A DNA stretch of 64,000 nt, from assembly GCA_033961575.1 (NCBI GenBank), contig CM066728.1:111637852-111701851 (forward strand). The letters are read 5' to 3'. Positions 23,771-36,960 of the stretch are shown here, piece after piece (position 1 is the first letter of the stretch; every line of letters starts with the position of its first letter). Position numbers and translations under genes: made by a program. The stretch comes from Aselliscus stoliczkanus (lineage: Eukaryota; Chordata; Mammalia; Chiroptera; Hipposideridae). A model generated the notes under the pieces. The model made no database searches. It saw only the letters and a program-made list of their open reading frames with translations, and was not told the DNA's origin.

Positions 23771-24865
23771 TGAGTTCATTTTAAAAAAGCGAATGAAACC
23801 AACTAAATAGAGACCGACAGCTCACTGATGAATGAAGACAGGCTCACAGCAGCATTTCCCAAAGTGGTTCCTCAGGGAACACCCGCGGTGCCCTTGAAGG
23901 AGAGGGTCCCGTTCCAGCAGGACAGGGATGGGAAGGCCAGCATGTCCCGCCAGGGGCCTCAGCAAAGAAAGGGGGATTCTCTCTGCAGCTCGCAAAGGAT
24001 TTTACTCCAAAGGGTGGCGTCTCTTGCTTAAGGGACATGTCTAGGTCCGCAGTCTAGGTCCAAGCACTGGAGGGAACGCAGTCCTGGTTATTTGTGTGAC
24101 ACGTGGGCAGGATACAGTTAGTTATTCCCAGAAAGGCGTTGTCACTGCTCCTCTTCTGTAAGCCACAGAACACAAGGCCTGGCAGCTGTGCTGTTATTTA
24201 ACGGTGTCGCCTAAACAAGCCCGTCAAAGCTGCAAGGTCAAAGCTCTTAGTGGTCTAGACCCCACCTCGGGGTCCCGCCCATCTGACCCTGCATCTATGC
24301 TTTCTGTACTCAGAGCTGTCACATCCAACGCGGAGTTTCTATAAAACACCCAAACTGCTGTTTTCAAGAGAAGGGTGGGGCTGAACGCCACCCAGCTGGA
24401 GAGGTAGGGCGCTTCCGTCCCTCTGTGTTAAAATTAGCTTTAAATTACATATTGATTCCAGACCTCTGGAATTTAGCACACAGTGCATTGCATTTGAATA
24501 AATTATAATAATCAAGCTCCAGTGTTTGAATTAAAGCTTTTTGTTGCACGATTTGACTGAATACTGTAAAAACCTCATTAATTCGTATGCCACTAATTTG
24601 TAATTTGCGATAAAGCACCACTGAGGGAAGGCGAAGGGAGGACAAGTGAGGACCCTGACTGAAGTTTTCCTTTGCAAATATTTTCCATGAAAGTGCAAAT
24701 CAGTGCTGTAAACAAGGTTGCACAGGGTCTGGTTTGAAATACTTAAGAAAATAAACTTTTCAAATACCTTTTAGAAGCATCGTTTATGTGCATACAATTT
24801 ATATGCTAATTACAAATCATTCCAGTCTATTCACTAAAGTAATTCCCTTGAGAACCTCACTTGGC

Positions 24866-24868
<3 letters not shown>
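23771..24868. other. Unique non-coding DNA
   Basis: A stretch near 23850-24020 (catttcccaaagtggttcct...) could be an old hAT fragment, but I cannot assign it. From 24420 the sequence is AT-rich with no recognised content. Confidence 0.35.
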
Positions 24869-24913
<45 letters not shown>

Positions 24914-24920
24914 CCCCCCC
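24869..24920. repeat. (CT)n followed by poly-C
   Basis: About 21 CT units, then 10 C, then tcct. Confidence 0.95.
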
Positions 24921-25216
24921 TCCTGGGTTAAGTTCCTATTATACTTGAAAGTTACAAAATGAGTGTCCCTAACAAGCTTTATAATTTGAATGGAATTTGT
25001 CTAATTAACTTAAATGAGTAAAATTTCATTGCAATCTCTGTCGCTTTTATTTTTTCTCTTGCATTCTGATGTGCTTAGAAAGTACCTCTCCCTAAGACTG
25101 AACTCTTAGCAGACTTGGTGGAATGATCTTGAGGGAGGAAGAGCAGGGAGAGATGGGGTCAGACTCCAGGCCTAGAACTGGACCTGGCTTTGTGGAACTT
25201 CTTTCCTTTTAGGGAT

Positions 25217-25217
<1 letters not shown>

Positions 25218-25261
<44 letters not shown>
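25218..25261. repeat. (TG)n microsatellite
   Basis: Pure GT/TG repeat of about 44 bases. Confidence 0.97.
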
Positions 25262-25263
<2 letters not shown>

Positions 25264-25859
25264 GGGGAAGGGTAGAGCTACCTAATCCTAAGAAAGTGCT
25301 CAGGGAAAAGTAATCACCCTTATCTGTAAATTGAGGAGGCTTAATGAGCTTGAAAAATATTAATATTGTATATACTTTATCCCATTAACAAATCTAGTGT
25401 TGGTCTTAAATTCTTAAATCATTTACCATTGGAGGCCACCGTCCACTTTCCAATAGAGAATTTTCCCTGGGGTCCAAGGTTATGATGTCCCCTGTGCCAG
25501 ACAAATGGAATAAAATATTGGGGTCCTAGCTGTACAAACCAATAGATTTTCCAAGTCACAGGAAACAATGGGAGTGCAGGTCTGCCCAGCCTCTCTACCC
25601 TCCCTGCCCCCAGACTGGCTGTTCCAAGCCCCTGGGCTCTTAAGGATGTCAGGCTACTTGGGTGGGGAGGTGGTGGGCGAAGGGTAAAGGGGAGGCGGTG
25701 AACCCGGCTGGGCGATGCACACAGGGCCTGGTGCAAATCCTGAGCAGCTCCTCTTTCCCCAAGTTATTTACTTGGCTGAGTGGGCTACTAGAAAATAAAA
25801 GAAAGATCAGCAGCAAACACCCTCCTTCAAGGGTCCCCCCTTCCCCCCCCAATGGAACT
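25262..25859. other. Unique non-coding DNA
   Basis: No repeat or gene recognised. Confidence 0.4.
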
Positions 25860-26460
25860 TTAGGTGGGATTATCATTAAGCCTAGGAATGCTCATCCAGG
25901 AAAGACTGGCGTTCACAGGATCTGGCAAATGCCTTGGAATTTCAGTCTTACACAACGTAATTATGCTTACGTGAAATATAATTAATGAAGAAAATGCCTC
26001 AGATGTGTGGGCTCGGAAAGCAAACAGAGGCCCCCTGGACTGTGTCTTCAAGGTTGGAGTTATTACAGCACTTATCATTGTATTATAATTACCCATAATG
26101 AGACTCCACACGTGCAATGCAGTCCACATGCCCCGGACAGCGGAGGTTGGCGGAATGCCTCCATCAAGTGTCTTAGTATGTATTTAGGTGACTTTCGCCC
26201 CGCCTCCGAGTTTTGGTGGCAAGACGGCGCATGTAAAGGCATAGGTACACATTTTAATAAAAAAATATTACCATTAGAGGTCATAAAATGATTACAGTGA
26301 ATGGATATTAAGATGTCACAGCTGTAGAAGCCATCCCTTTTATGTACTCCCGAGCTGAGTTGTTTTATGACCTATCATAAACCTATTAAACTACTGGTAA
26401 TAAAGGATTGTAATTAGTGATAAAACCTTGTTGCTTAGTGAGCCAAGACAGTCATCCTTA
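25860..26460. promoter_or_regulatory. Candidate conserved non-coding block
   Basis: Repeat-free, AT-rich sequence packed with homeodomain-like cores (for example taattatg, tataattaatg, ataattaccc, tgtaattagtg) and no coding frame. The look is that of vertebrate developmental enhancers. This is inference only; no alignment was possible. Confidence 0.25.
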
Positions 26461-28299
26461 CTTTGAATTTTATTGAAAGTAATCAAGATGAAACCTTCAG
26501 CAATGTCAAATACGACTCAAGAGCAAGATTGGACTGTTACCGGGGACCGTTGACCTTTAACCTTTCCTGGGTTGTTTTCTTCTTTTCTGTTTTGCGGCCC
26601 AGGAGTTTTGGTTGTTGTCTTGTTTGTTTGGCCTGTTTGGCCTTGTGTGTTGTTTTATTTTGTTTGTAAACATGAGCTAACAGGAGGGGACATTGCAAGA
26701 CCAAGGCCAGCTGGCCGTGGACCCACGTGCCTCCGAACACTTGGCCCTGCTGTGCTGGCTTTTGGGGTGCTTCCCACAGAGGGAGCACCCCACAGAAGCC
26801 TTCTTAGGACAGGGCTGCACGGCTGCGGGAGGGCAGCCCGTGCAAAGACCGGAACAAAATGTGGCCTTTTCAGCTATCAAATCAGGTTAACTTTTCCCTC
26901 GTCCTCCTGGGTTGGATGTGAACAGCTTCTAGAGGCCCAAAAGCCCCACGCTCGTCTGCGCTGCCCCGCCGGCCTCGCCAGGCCGAGCGCCCGCCTCCCG
27001 AGTGCCTGGGTGGCGCCAACCAACGCGCTCAGATGGCTGCTCACTGGCGTGGCAGAAGGTGAGGTTCCCGGCTCCCCTCTGCAAATTCCCCATATCATAA
27101 CTCAGAATTCTGGGCGGGTCGGTTTCACTGGGGATGAGAGCCTGGAATAATATGTCTCCGCCAGCAGGGAGCGGAATGGCCAACAGCGCGCTCGGCCCCT
27201 GGGCCCAGGCAGGCCAAGGATGGCTGGCCCCCGCCGGAGCAGCTCTGCAAAGGACAGCGTGTCAGAGGCTTTGGCGTACTTTCTACAGTAAACTGGAGAC
27301 TGGGAGTAGAAGTGAGAAATCGTGGTCCAGCCCGCCATGACGCATGTGACAAACCCAGGAGCTTATCAAATAGAGATGACTGCACAGAGGGTCCCGTAGT
27401 CTCCGTGAGTCCTGGCTGCACTTACAGCCCAGCTGCTTGGCTTTCACGGCACTGGGTGGAGTGGTGGGGACGCGAAAGTACCAGTAATCGGCTTCAGGTC
27501 AATGGGAACTATGTACGTTGGTGGATAACAGACACAACTAACTAATGAAATACCCCCTGGAACCTACCAGAGGAGCCCCGAGAGGCGTCAGGGCACGGCC
27601 TGAGCTCCACGGGTGGCTGAGCAGCGCCACCTCACCTCTGACTGTCCTCTGGGGAGCCCCAGGGCCCAGCACCCACAGGCTGGAGCAAGGCAGGTGGGCC
27701 TGCTGAATGGGCTTAAGACAGAGATGTCTGGTAATTAATCCAACATTAAATAGGGACTAGAAATTAAGTACAAGGCGTGGTATCCAGGCTGACCACAAAT
27801 CTCATAAGTGTGTCCAGATAGCTCTAGACCTGGGAAAGGCAGCAGAGATCTCCTCATAGGAACTCGCAGACTCCCCTCCACTAATCCCATGTCACCTTGA
27901 AGGCAGTATGCCATCCTGAGGGTGTGTTCATGTAGTCTCAGGGAAATCAGATGCTGCAATTAAGACGCAGCGTGCCCCCCTCCATGTCAGCGCTACCATG
28001 GTTCCCCTCACTTGAGGTTTCTGTGGAGTCGGGGGCACAGAAGGCTGATGGCTTTTGCTAGCAATCAGAGAGGCTGTTTGACTTTTTTTTTTTTATCTCG
28101 AATGTATCCAGAGTTGTATGGATAAATGCGAAAGCTTAGCAGTTGGTCAGGTTTTAAGCTACTAGAAGAAAGTTAAGCTTCTGCGTTGGCTGGCTGAGAT
28201 ACCAGCCATAAGCTGACAAGTAATTAAACCGGTGTGTCTGTAACAACTGCCATCTCTTATTTCTGTGCAACTTGGATGTAAACCAAAGGCAAGAAAACC

Positions 28300-28300
<1 letters not shown>
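26461..28300. other. Unique DNA with a GC-rich stretch (26.69-27.30 kb)
   Basis: A 192-codon frame at 26572-27150 and others on both strands lie in GC-rich DNA without any domain. CpGs are fairly dense at 26940-27030 (cgctcgtctgcgctgccccgccggcctcgcc). Around 28090-28290 the DNA is again AT-rich and repeat-free. Confidence 0.4.

Positions 28301-28358
<58 letters not shown>
28301..28358. repeat. (GA)n microsatellite
   Basis: About 58 bases of nearly pure GA. Confidence 0.97.
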
Positions 28359-28362
<4 letters not shown>

Positions 28363-31300
28363 TGAGCGGGACCTGGTTGTTTAGCTGGCCTGGGCATTAG
28401 AAGGCTACAGCCCAGATCAGAAGGGCCGGCACTCCTGTATCAATTAACATCAGGGAGAAGTGCAAGAAGTAAGGTGCACATCTGAGCTCTGCAGGTGTCA
28501 AGCCCAGCGTGAAATGCATCAGAACACTCTGGAGTGGAGTGGCTTTGAGTGTCTCCCAGATGTCACTGCTGCAAGCTGGGACCCCTGGGTGGCACTCAGC
28601 ACCATCTCCCAGGGGCTGAGGCCTCATGACTCGAGGTCTAACTGAACCTCCCCCTCTCCTTCCTCTGCACACTCTCCCCACGCAGACACACTCTGAAAAG
28701 CTGCGTCGGGGGCGGGGGGTGCGCAGGGGGCATCTACAGTTAGAAAAGCAAGACCTGGAGCTCTCGGGAAACAAGTTGAGGGGTGACGGCCTATCTTTCT
28801 GGACTTGACATCAGTGGACCGCTCTGCCAGTCTCCACAGTCTGAGCCCCTTTTTGTGCACGGACCTCATCTGTTTGATGTATTTGAAAATAATGCTGTGG
28901 AACCACAACACTGAATTGAGATGGCTCCACGAATTCCAAGATAAGCAGACAATTCACCCTGTGGTTCCGGCCTCAGGGTGATGACACAGCTAGCTTAGGG
29001 GAAGAGACAGCTATCTTTCTAGGGAAGAGGGCCTTGAGTGCAGGTTCCTTTAGCAAACACAGAAGGAGGACACCCTTCACACAGTGCTAGAGGCCACAGT
29101 TCTGCACCCTCAGAGAGGAGAGAAAAAAAGTAGAGCTTTTCCTGTTTGCAGGAAGATCTGAGATTTCTAAGTGAAAATTTTAAACATTTAAGATGAACTA
29201 TTTACTGTCCCTCAAGACCATTGTAATCTCCCAAAATATGGAAGAAGAGGCAGCTTACTTCTTAGAGATCTGATTGCAAAAATCAGATCTCATCATCAGT
29301 CTGATGCTTTCCCTTTAAAAGCTCTTAACACTTTCACAGTCTTTTCCATTCAAATGGACTCTAAGCTTTGTGACTTCCTTAGTCTTCAAACTTGGAGTTA
29401 CTTGACAGTCTTGGAAACACAGACCCCCATCCAAGGCCTAGCCACACATTCTGTTTATTTTTCTCCTAATGAAAAGTGTGACAAGCAAATAATTAAACTG
29501 AAAAGCGAGCATAAATTAGTGTCCACAGCTACAGAACAGCTCTCCTTTTGAAGGCTGCATTTTAAAATATGTGCTGTGGAGAGAGCCCTCACCTCGGTCA
29601 TTTAAATTATCTGGCTTAAACTGTCTGTGGTTCTCCTGTAAGATGGTTTTCCCGTTTCATCAAGTAGAATGTTTGATGTGCCTTGGCATAACAAATTATT
29701 TGTGTTGGATTTATTTCAGTGAATTCCCCTTCTCCTTCTGGTTTCAAGAGAGTAAGCCCTGGGCTTCTAAACATTATGAAAACAACCAGATCTGAGAGAC
29801 AGTATATCCACAACAAAGAGAAACGAGTGACCAGCCCAGTTACATTGTCTTTTGAACAACAAGTCAATGCAGACAGAAGTAAATGACAGTTAATTACAAA
29901 TTACATTCTGGTTGGGGCTGAGCAGGCCTCTCGCCTTGAATAACGATTGGGCCCTGGGGCGCTCACCTGCCTTCGAGCATCCGTTGGAGACTCGGGCTGG
30001 GGTGCCATACAAGTTTCAAAACAAGCTGCTAAACACAAAAGCTTATTGGATTACAGAGATTTAAGGAAAAGCATTCAGATCTCTTGCAGCAACTGCTGGA
30101 TGGGAGTGGGGGTGGGATTGGGGATGAGGGTGGAGAGGACGGTGGCTGCTCCCTGTGAATGCTAGTCTCAGAGTCCTGGGAAGGAAATCGGTTCCTGTTT
30201 GCTAAGGTTGGGAACATGTCCCTTCGCAAGGAAGGCGGCAGGCAGTGGGCCAGCTGACCCAGAGAAGGTGACATAACTGAGGTTATTTCAGACTCATCAT
30301 CAAAGTAATAATTCAAGAAGGCACTTAAAATAGATTGTGTTTTTTTTAATCAGAAGAGGATTTTCATACCATCAGCAGACACTTTAATTTACTGATACTT
30401 TTTTTTTTTAGTTTAAACAGAAAATGAATTTACTTCATTTTAAGTCAAATTTTAAGTTACGTACGGCATTTGCAAAAATAAGACAGTGTTGGAAATAATT
30501 AATGTCAGCGTTCATGCATTGAAAGGACCTTGGCTTTTGTAATTCACTAAAGCAATTTCTATTCATTTAGTTGAGCTAAATGCTTATTGTTAAAGACAAA
30601 AGCCCCATCAGTTTGACATTGAGCTCATTATGTATGTTAGAAACGCTGTGGCATCCAAGGCCACACGGCAGGCAACAAAGCCGGGGATGCAGGGGGGAGG
30701 GGAGGGCTCGGATTGAAATGCAGACCACATCGTCCTCCTCAATAACTCCCCATTTAGACCTGATTAAAACTTCAAAACCAAGCTCACTGGAAACAGGAGA
30801 ATGATTTTTGTTGTTGTCATTAAGTGATGGGGAGAGCGGGAAACTCCAGGAAGTTTCCAAGTCCTTTTCAGAGGCAGCTCTAACTGCCAGGATTGTGCTC
30901 CCAACATTATAAAAATTAAAAAAAAAAAAAAAGAAGAATTTGTAAACACTGCAGACAAAGGTGTCCCATGGAAGCACAGAGAGGTTTAGGTGATAAGGGC
31001 ACTTCATTCCCTTACATAGTGTTGGCCAGGCATGATGATACCACTTCCTGTGCGTTTTAACAATGATGTATAATAATGTATGCTAGCCACTTCCACTCTA
31101 GCAGGGGTTTCACTAATGCAGTGTTGGCATAGCACCCATGTTCTCATGTCGGGCTGAGCACTTGACCGATAAAGCCCCCTGTTAATGCTGACCACCGAAA
31201 GAAACGCCCTTCTCATGTCAGGAGCAAGACACCGTCCACCATTGACACACTCAACGTTGTCACGTGGGGGGAAAGAAGTTGTCATCACGCTCCATGTTTG

Positions 31301-33491
31301 GGAAAGTTTCTCCATTTTTTGCTTGAGCAGAGAGATTCATAGTTGAGACCAATAGTTTACAGAAGCAAATATCTCTGCGAGATAAAAGTTAGATGAGGTC
31401 CTGCTGAGATAGCTTTAGATATTTTTCCTGCTCAGTCAACAAGAACACATGACAGTTTTAATCACACAAGACAAAAGAAGCAGCCACAGGAGATGGTCCA
31501 GGACGGATGTGTGGGAGCCCATTTCAGAGTCTAAAAAAAGTCTTTAAGAGGCTATAGTCTTCAAGCTTGACTTTCGTGCTGCAAAATTTGAAAGCTTTTT
31601 TTTCAAAATGTTGGCTTTTTTTTTTTTCATTAAAATGGGCAGATGGTGTATTTCCAACCCAAAAGAGTAAAATTCGTTCATTTAGGAGAATGCTATGGGT
31701 CTATCCAAGTAAGACATCTCAAACCCTGCTCAAAACAACGCCTGCAACTGCTCTTCCCTAAAATCTGGGAGAAAAATAGCTGCCTTTTCTGTGTGCCGGA
31801 GAGCAGCCGTCTTATCGGTGGCAGAGTGACGCTGACTGTACCGACAGTGACATGGGTAATCCATCATGTCATCAGCCAAGTGAGGGAAGTGAGGCACCTC
31901 CACCCGCCTGCCCGGGATGCGAGCGAACAGGCAGGGACACTTAACCCCTGCCAGCCCCAGTTCCCGCTGCACTCCACACAACCCCTGTCATGTCGGAGGT
32001 GCCTGCAGCATGACAGTAAATCTATACGGGCCCACAATCTACCATCGTGACAAGCGCACGCCGGGCTGCCTTATAACACTATTAAGCTGTATCATGATGG
32101 GAGTGCAAACAAGGCCTTTATGATGTGCCTTGTTGAACCATTTACGAGGTCTTTGCCAAGAGGGGCTGCTTGCTAGGCCAGGAAGGTGGCAGCCTGTCTA
32201 CCTGGCCAGGGGAGGTCTCTAGGGCAGGGCCGCTTGTGAGAGGACACCGATCTCTAAACTAACATCTGATTACAGGGTGATGGCCCTCAGCACACATGTG
32301 CTAGATACTCATTTGATGTCATTGTAACATAGGAAACGTTGACCGGTTTTGTAGACTTTTAAGAAAAATCCATAATAGATCCACGGTGAGACACGAGGGC
32401 TAGGCTATGCTATTGATACCATGTAGAATTTTATCATGTCATCCAGAAAAACTTAAGACATGTTAAATGGCAGCAGTAATAACTCATGGACATGACATTG
32501 AGGATGTTATTTTTAAATGCCTAAGATTCCAGGTGCCAGGTCATGATCCCATTGACACAAACTTCTCAGGTTCCTGTGCTGAGCATATTTACAACATGAA
32601 ATAAACAAGTTTCCCCCCTTACTTTTCAAAATTGTGATTAGTAGTAGTAGTGTTATTGCCTTCGCTTTTGTTAAATCACAGCAGGCTTTTTTTGGGTTAA
32701 AATGAAAGAGAAAAAAAATCTAGTTGAATGGTAATATGGAGCTTTCATGTATATGCAAGAAAAAGATCTTTTCACACCTTGATGAAATTAGCATACATTT
32801 AAATACTAATGAATTGCCGGAGACTGGGTGAGAAAAGCGAGAACAACCTGCACACACAGTCCCTGTCCCTAGGACACAGATCTGATCCTATTGGCACGTG
32901 ACATGATTGATGCATGACTTTATTTCACAAGATGCTAATACACGGTCCCAAACAGTGTGAAGGTGGCAAAAGGATATTCAGCCTTTGTCACAGAAATGTT
33001 GTCTCAAAATTGGGAAAATTGGGGCCAAATACAAATTTTAAAAAGCTGTCCTGGGCTTCAGTTGGCTTCTTGTGTGTCCTGGCTGCTCAGTGGGGCTGCG
33101 GAGACTTGTGCCACCGCCCGTTTATTTACCATGGACCTGTGTGACACAGGACTCCACCCGCGAGCCCTGTGCATGGATATCTCCTAGCATGGGAAGCTCA
33201 AGTTTAATTGAGACACACTTGAAGGCAGAATAGTTTTTACTGTACGCTATCCTATGGTATTGGAAATCATTTCATGTTCTCTGGGGTAAATGCTGTGTAT
33301 CAATATACAATCGCATCATCAGTTGTGATGTGCTGTCTCCACACCTCGGCCTCCCCTCCTCACCAGACCAGGGCGACCTGCCATTGAAGAGTGCCGTCAT
33401 GTCAAAGCTCTTCCCAGCCATGCAATTCCAGGAGCCTTTTGTCTGGTTCCTTTTCTGAGTTGGCAGTTTCATGCCACCCATAGTCATTTTT
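28359..33491. other. Repeat-poor unique DNA, candidate conserved non-coding stretches
   Basis: More than 5 kb with no recognised transposon, unusual in this window. Short homopolymers occur (poly-A near 30920, poly-T near 31616). Blocks such as 29450-29540, 29880-29910 and 30400-30640 are AT-rich with TAAT cores. A four-tract G-run (GGG, GGGGG, GGG, GGGG) lies at 30102-30123. No protein-coding exon can be supported; frames are at most 143 codons with no motifs. Confidence 0.35.
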
Positions 33492-33589
33492 TTTTTAAGT
33501 TTAAAAATGTAGTGAATTCCAAAATGTTTGGAAATAAGTTATTTTTAAGTTTAAAAATTTAATGAATTCCAAAATGTTTGGAAACAAGT
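33492..33589. repeat. Two-copy 50-bp tandem duplication
   Basis: 33492-33539 and 33542-33589 repeat the same text (tttttaagtttaaaaat...gaattccaaaatgtttgg) exactly 50 bases apart, with few differences. Confidence 0.95.
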
Positions 33590-35066
33590 CCAGGAAAAGT
33601 ATGTACAACTCCACAGTTGCAAGAAGAAAATAAAATGAGACCAAACTTCACCAAAAAATACTTTTTGAAAAGGGGAGTACTTGACATCAGAAAAAAATTG
33701 TAATTATTTTCCATTTGTGATTTTAAAAAATTGTTAAACCCTTACTTATGATTTGCAATGTGTTTTCATGTGCTCACTTATTGTATTTCTTTAAAGTTTT
33801 TACAAACTTACAATAAAATCATACATGCCCATGTTCAAGGATATAATAAAAAGGGGAAATGGAATGAAGCACTTTCTTCAATGGCAAACACTTGAATAAA
33901 TTATGAAAATGCGTCTGTGGGAACTTGGGTTTACCTGTTCCTTCAGAGCCTGGCTCAAATCCACTTGCTTCACCCAGTTTAGCTGGAAGTCACAGCACAG
34001 GCGGGGACTGAGTGGGCAGGCAGGCGTCTGAGTGCAGGCGAGTAAGCCACCCAGAGCCTTCCAGACGGGCACACGGCACCCTCAGCAACCCCACAGCAGG
34101 GCAGGACCGCTGCTCCTCTGAGGGAAGCCAGGCCGCCTCGGGTGGGGAGGAGGCAGGCGGGCAAGAGTGAGACACTGACTCAGCCAGCTCGTGGTCCCGT
34201 TGGTGCATGCTTCCCTACTTTCTCCTGCCTGGAACTTGCTGATACCTGTGGAAATGTAGGTGCCACTTAGGAGTGGCGATGGAGGGAAAAGCGTGTTCTG
34301 GAAGGCCAGTATTCACTTGCCATGTGGTGCCAGGTAAGGGCAGCACCGAGGGGCCAGAGGTGGGCAAACCAGCCCCACCTGTCTCAGCTCACAAAACAAA
34401 GGACGGCTTAAAGTTGAGCAAGGCTCTGTCTTGACCTTTAACAAGACCTTTGACCTCTAGCCACCACGCCACCCCCATGTTACTGTTTGAGGCATTTATT
34501 TAGGAAAAAGCAACAGGAAGTTTTTGTGACCACAGAAGTGGGGCATTTGCCAGCCTGGCCACGTGCAGACGTGGCTGGGACGCCCCGGGGAGCTGTCCCG
34601 GGGTCCCACTTCCAACAAGGCTCTGTGCTCGTCCTTCTGAGGCTGCGAGGGCCCTGCCAGAGGATCCTAGAGCCCAGCTGTGCCGAATATAACGAGGCGG
34701 GAGATCGCTGCCTTTAAAACTACCTAAGAAGCAACTACCACCTTAGCATTAGGATTCTGTTTTAAAAGAGGAGCTATAAGCACAGGGTGAGGACACACAG
34801 GCAGAATGATTGTCCCCAGTGCTGTAATTCGCTTTTACAGGGAACGTAAGCTTACAGCATCTTTTATGGAAGCGTCTACATTATACTACTTAAAAATGAA
34901 AACAAAATTTAGCTAAGATATCACACTGGGTTTACTTAATAACGGAATACAGTTCTTTCACTGATCCTAAGTCATAAACAACATTTGTTATTTGTCATTA
35001 AAAAAACAAACACATGTTCTATATATTGTATCATACAACCAAGCTAGAATATTTAAAATGTAATAT
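33590..35066. other. Unique non-coding DNA
   Basis: AT-rich to 33870, then GC-richer. No gene or repeat recognised. Confidence 0.4.
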
Positions 35067-35211
35067 CAAGCTCTATTTTTATTTATTTATTTATTTATTT
35101 TAAGGGCGGTGTCACTGGCCCTCACATGTGGGACCCGAACCGGGGCCGCCGGCCTCCCAAGCCGGTGCTTAACCACCGCGCCAGTCGGCCGGCCCCCAAG
35201 CTTTATTTTTA
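35067..35211 (-). mobile_element. Minus-strand GGCCGGCC-type tRNA SINE with target-site duplication
   Basis: On the minus strand the copy has an A box (actggcgcggtggttaag, plus 35168-35185) and a B box (ggttcgggtccc, plus 35130-35141), then a (AAAT)n tail seen as (TTTA)n at 35081-35100. It is flanked by caagctctattttta (35067-35081) and caagctttattttta (35197-35211), a 15-bp duplication with one mismatch. It is the least decayed copy of this SINE type here; the same type occurs at 10382-10547. Confidence 0.9.
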
Positions 35212-36499
35212 AATAAGTTAACTGTTCCAGAGTGTGCTTTTCCTCAAAACAGCAGGAAAGCTGAAGTGACCCCCACCCCATAGTCCAAACATCACGCTTT
35301 ATGACCCTCTTCCAGATAGGCACATATTTTCATTTGCACACACCAGTGATTGTCAGTTTAGGCGTCACGCTCTCCATTTCATGTACGTTCTGTCGTTCAC
35401 AATTCGCCCGGCGTGTAGGGACTGGCTGGGCTCTGTCCCGGTGCTTTGTATTAATAATAGGCAGGGAGGGTTTACCGAGCGGCAGCACGGCATGGAGCCT
35501 CCTGCAGACAGGCCCATGAGGGCCCGCGAGCAGGAAAGGGCACAGACCTGTGGGGAGGATGGTGGGCCAAGCCGGTGGCATGCTCCGTGTCGCCTCTGCC
35601 TGCCGATGGTGAGAAGATTGATTACCTGGCTTTGCAGTCCATGGTCCTCTGAGCTAGTGGGGTCAGCGGAGAGGCGTTCTGATGTCGTGTGGAGCACAGC
35701 CTAGGATTTGGATGTTCTTCGGACTGGGGAACATGAAGCGACTGGAGAGCAGACCACGCTACTGAGGTGTCGTGGTGAACTGCAAGAATGGGAAGGCTTT
35801 ACAGGTCTTGTCTGATTCCTGGCTCTGCCCAGACCGGACTCCCTGCACTGGGAGCCTGTCCCCAAGTGTGATCCCCGGCTGGCCAGGGAGATCTCGAATG
35901 TGTCATTCTCACCCATTCCCCGGCTTCAATCCCATGAGCACCTGTCGTCACAGATCAACGAACACAAGGTCCATGAAATCATGTGGAAAGGAAATGGCAG
36001 CGATTGGATGAGATTTTGAGGAGGAATGCCCACGTGAGGAGCGCGTTCCTCCCAGGCCATCATGGGGAAGCCCTGGTCAGGCGTTTTACCCTCCCAGGAT
36101 GTTTGTGTTTCACAGAATTTTTCTATATGCCCTCATAATCATTCGTAGCAAAATTTCACTGAAACCTATGGCTCCGTCAAGTGCCAAGTACTGTTGTTTA
36201 GGATATAAAGATCAGAGAGCTGAGGTGTAGAAGAGACAAGAGCCGCTGTGGGTCACTCGGGAGAGAGCTGCTGAGCCCACGCTGAGGTAAGGTCACGCCT
36301 CTTGGGTTCTTCAGCATCTCTGCCATTTGTTCCTCTATTCAGAATGTAGACTGTTGTAGAAGACAGTCTACCAAGAAACCTTCAATACATATAAAATAAG
36401 ACAATTCTATTTGATTAAGTAACCTAATCAGATAAAGTATGACGGGGCGGGGGGGGCGGGAAGGTGTCTGTCTGTAAGGAACCGATGGAAGATGATGTC
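35212..36499. other. Unique non-coding DNA
   Basis: No gene or repeat recognised. A G-rich run (ggggcggggggggcggg) lies near 36444-36460. Confidence 0.4.
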
Positions 36500-36960
36500 T
36501 GAAATTGGAGAATAGCTTTGCAGCCAGCGCAAGGGTCCTGGGGCTGGAATGAGCTGCGGGTAGACGTTTGTAGACCAGCACAGGCCAGTGTGGCTGGGGC
36601 AAAGGGGGATGTGGCCAGATCTCAAGGGCCTTGCAGGCCACAGTGGGAATTTGGACCTCCATACCATGGGGCAGCTTCTGAGGACTTCCAGGAACAGGGG
36701 CGAGACCTGATGCGGTGAGAAGATTCCCCTAGCAGATGCCCGACGTGGGTTATGGAGGTGGGTACTGGCGCAGAGAGTTGCGGGGCGATTGGCACCAGCA
36801 GAGCGCAGGGAATGACTTGGATCCTGAGGCCTTTTGGAAGTGGGTCCAACAGGGCTCTGTGCAGTGTGGTAGATGCAGTAGGGCAGGCAAGGAAGGCAAG
36901 TGAGGACCAAGACTGGCTCCTAATTTGGGGGCTATGGCTGTATACATCTGCCAGGGACCC
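36500..36960 (+). repeat. Ancient mammal-wide repeat-like segment, family not assigned
   Basis: The order of phrases (caagggccttgcaggccacagtggg, ggcagcttctgaggactt, gcgagacctgatgcg, caacagggctctgtg) follows an old interspersed repeat I recognise but cannot name with confidence. The 113-160 codon frames on the minus strand over this piece are not genes. Confidence 0.4.

Noticed and set aside
26572..27150. 192-codon frame in GC-rich DNA
   Set aside because: No domain; several overlapping frames on the other strand of similar length.
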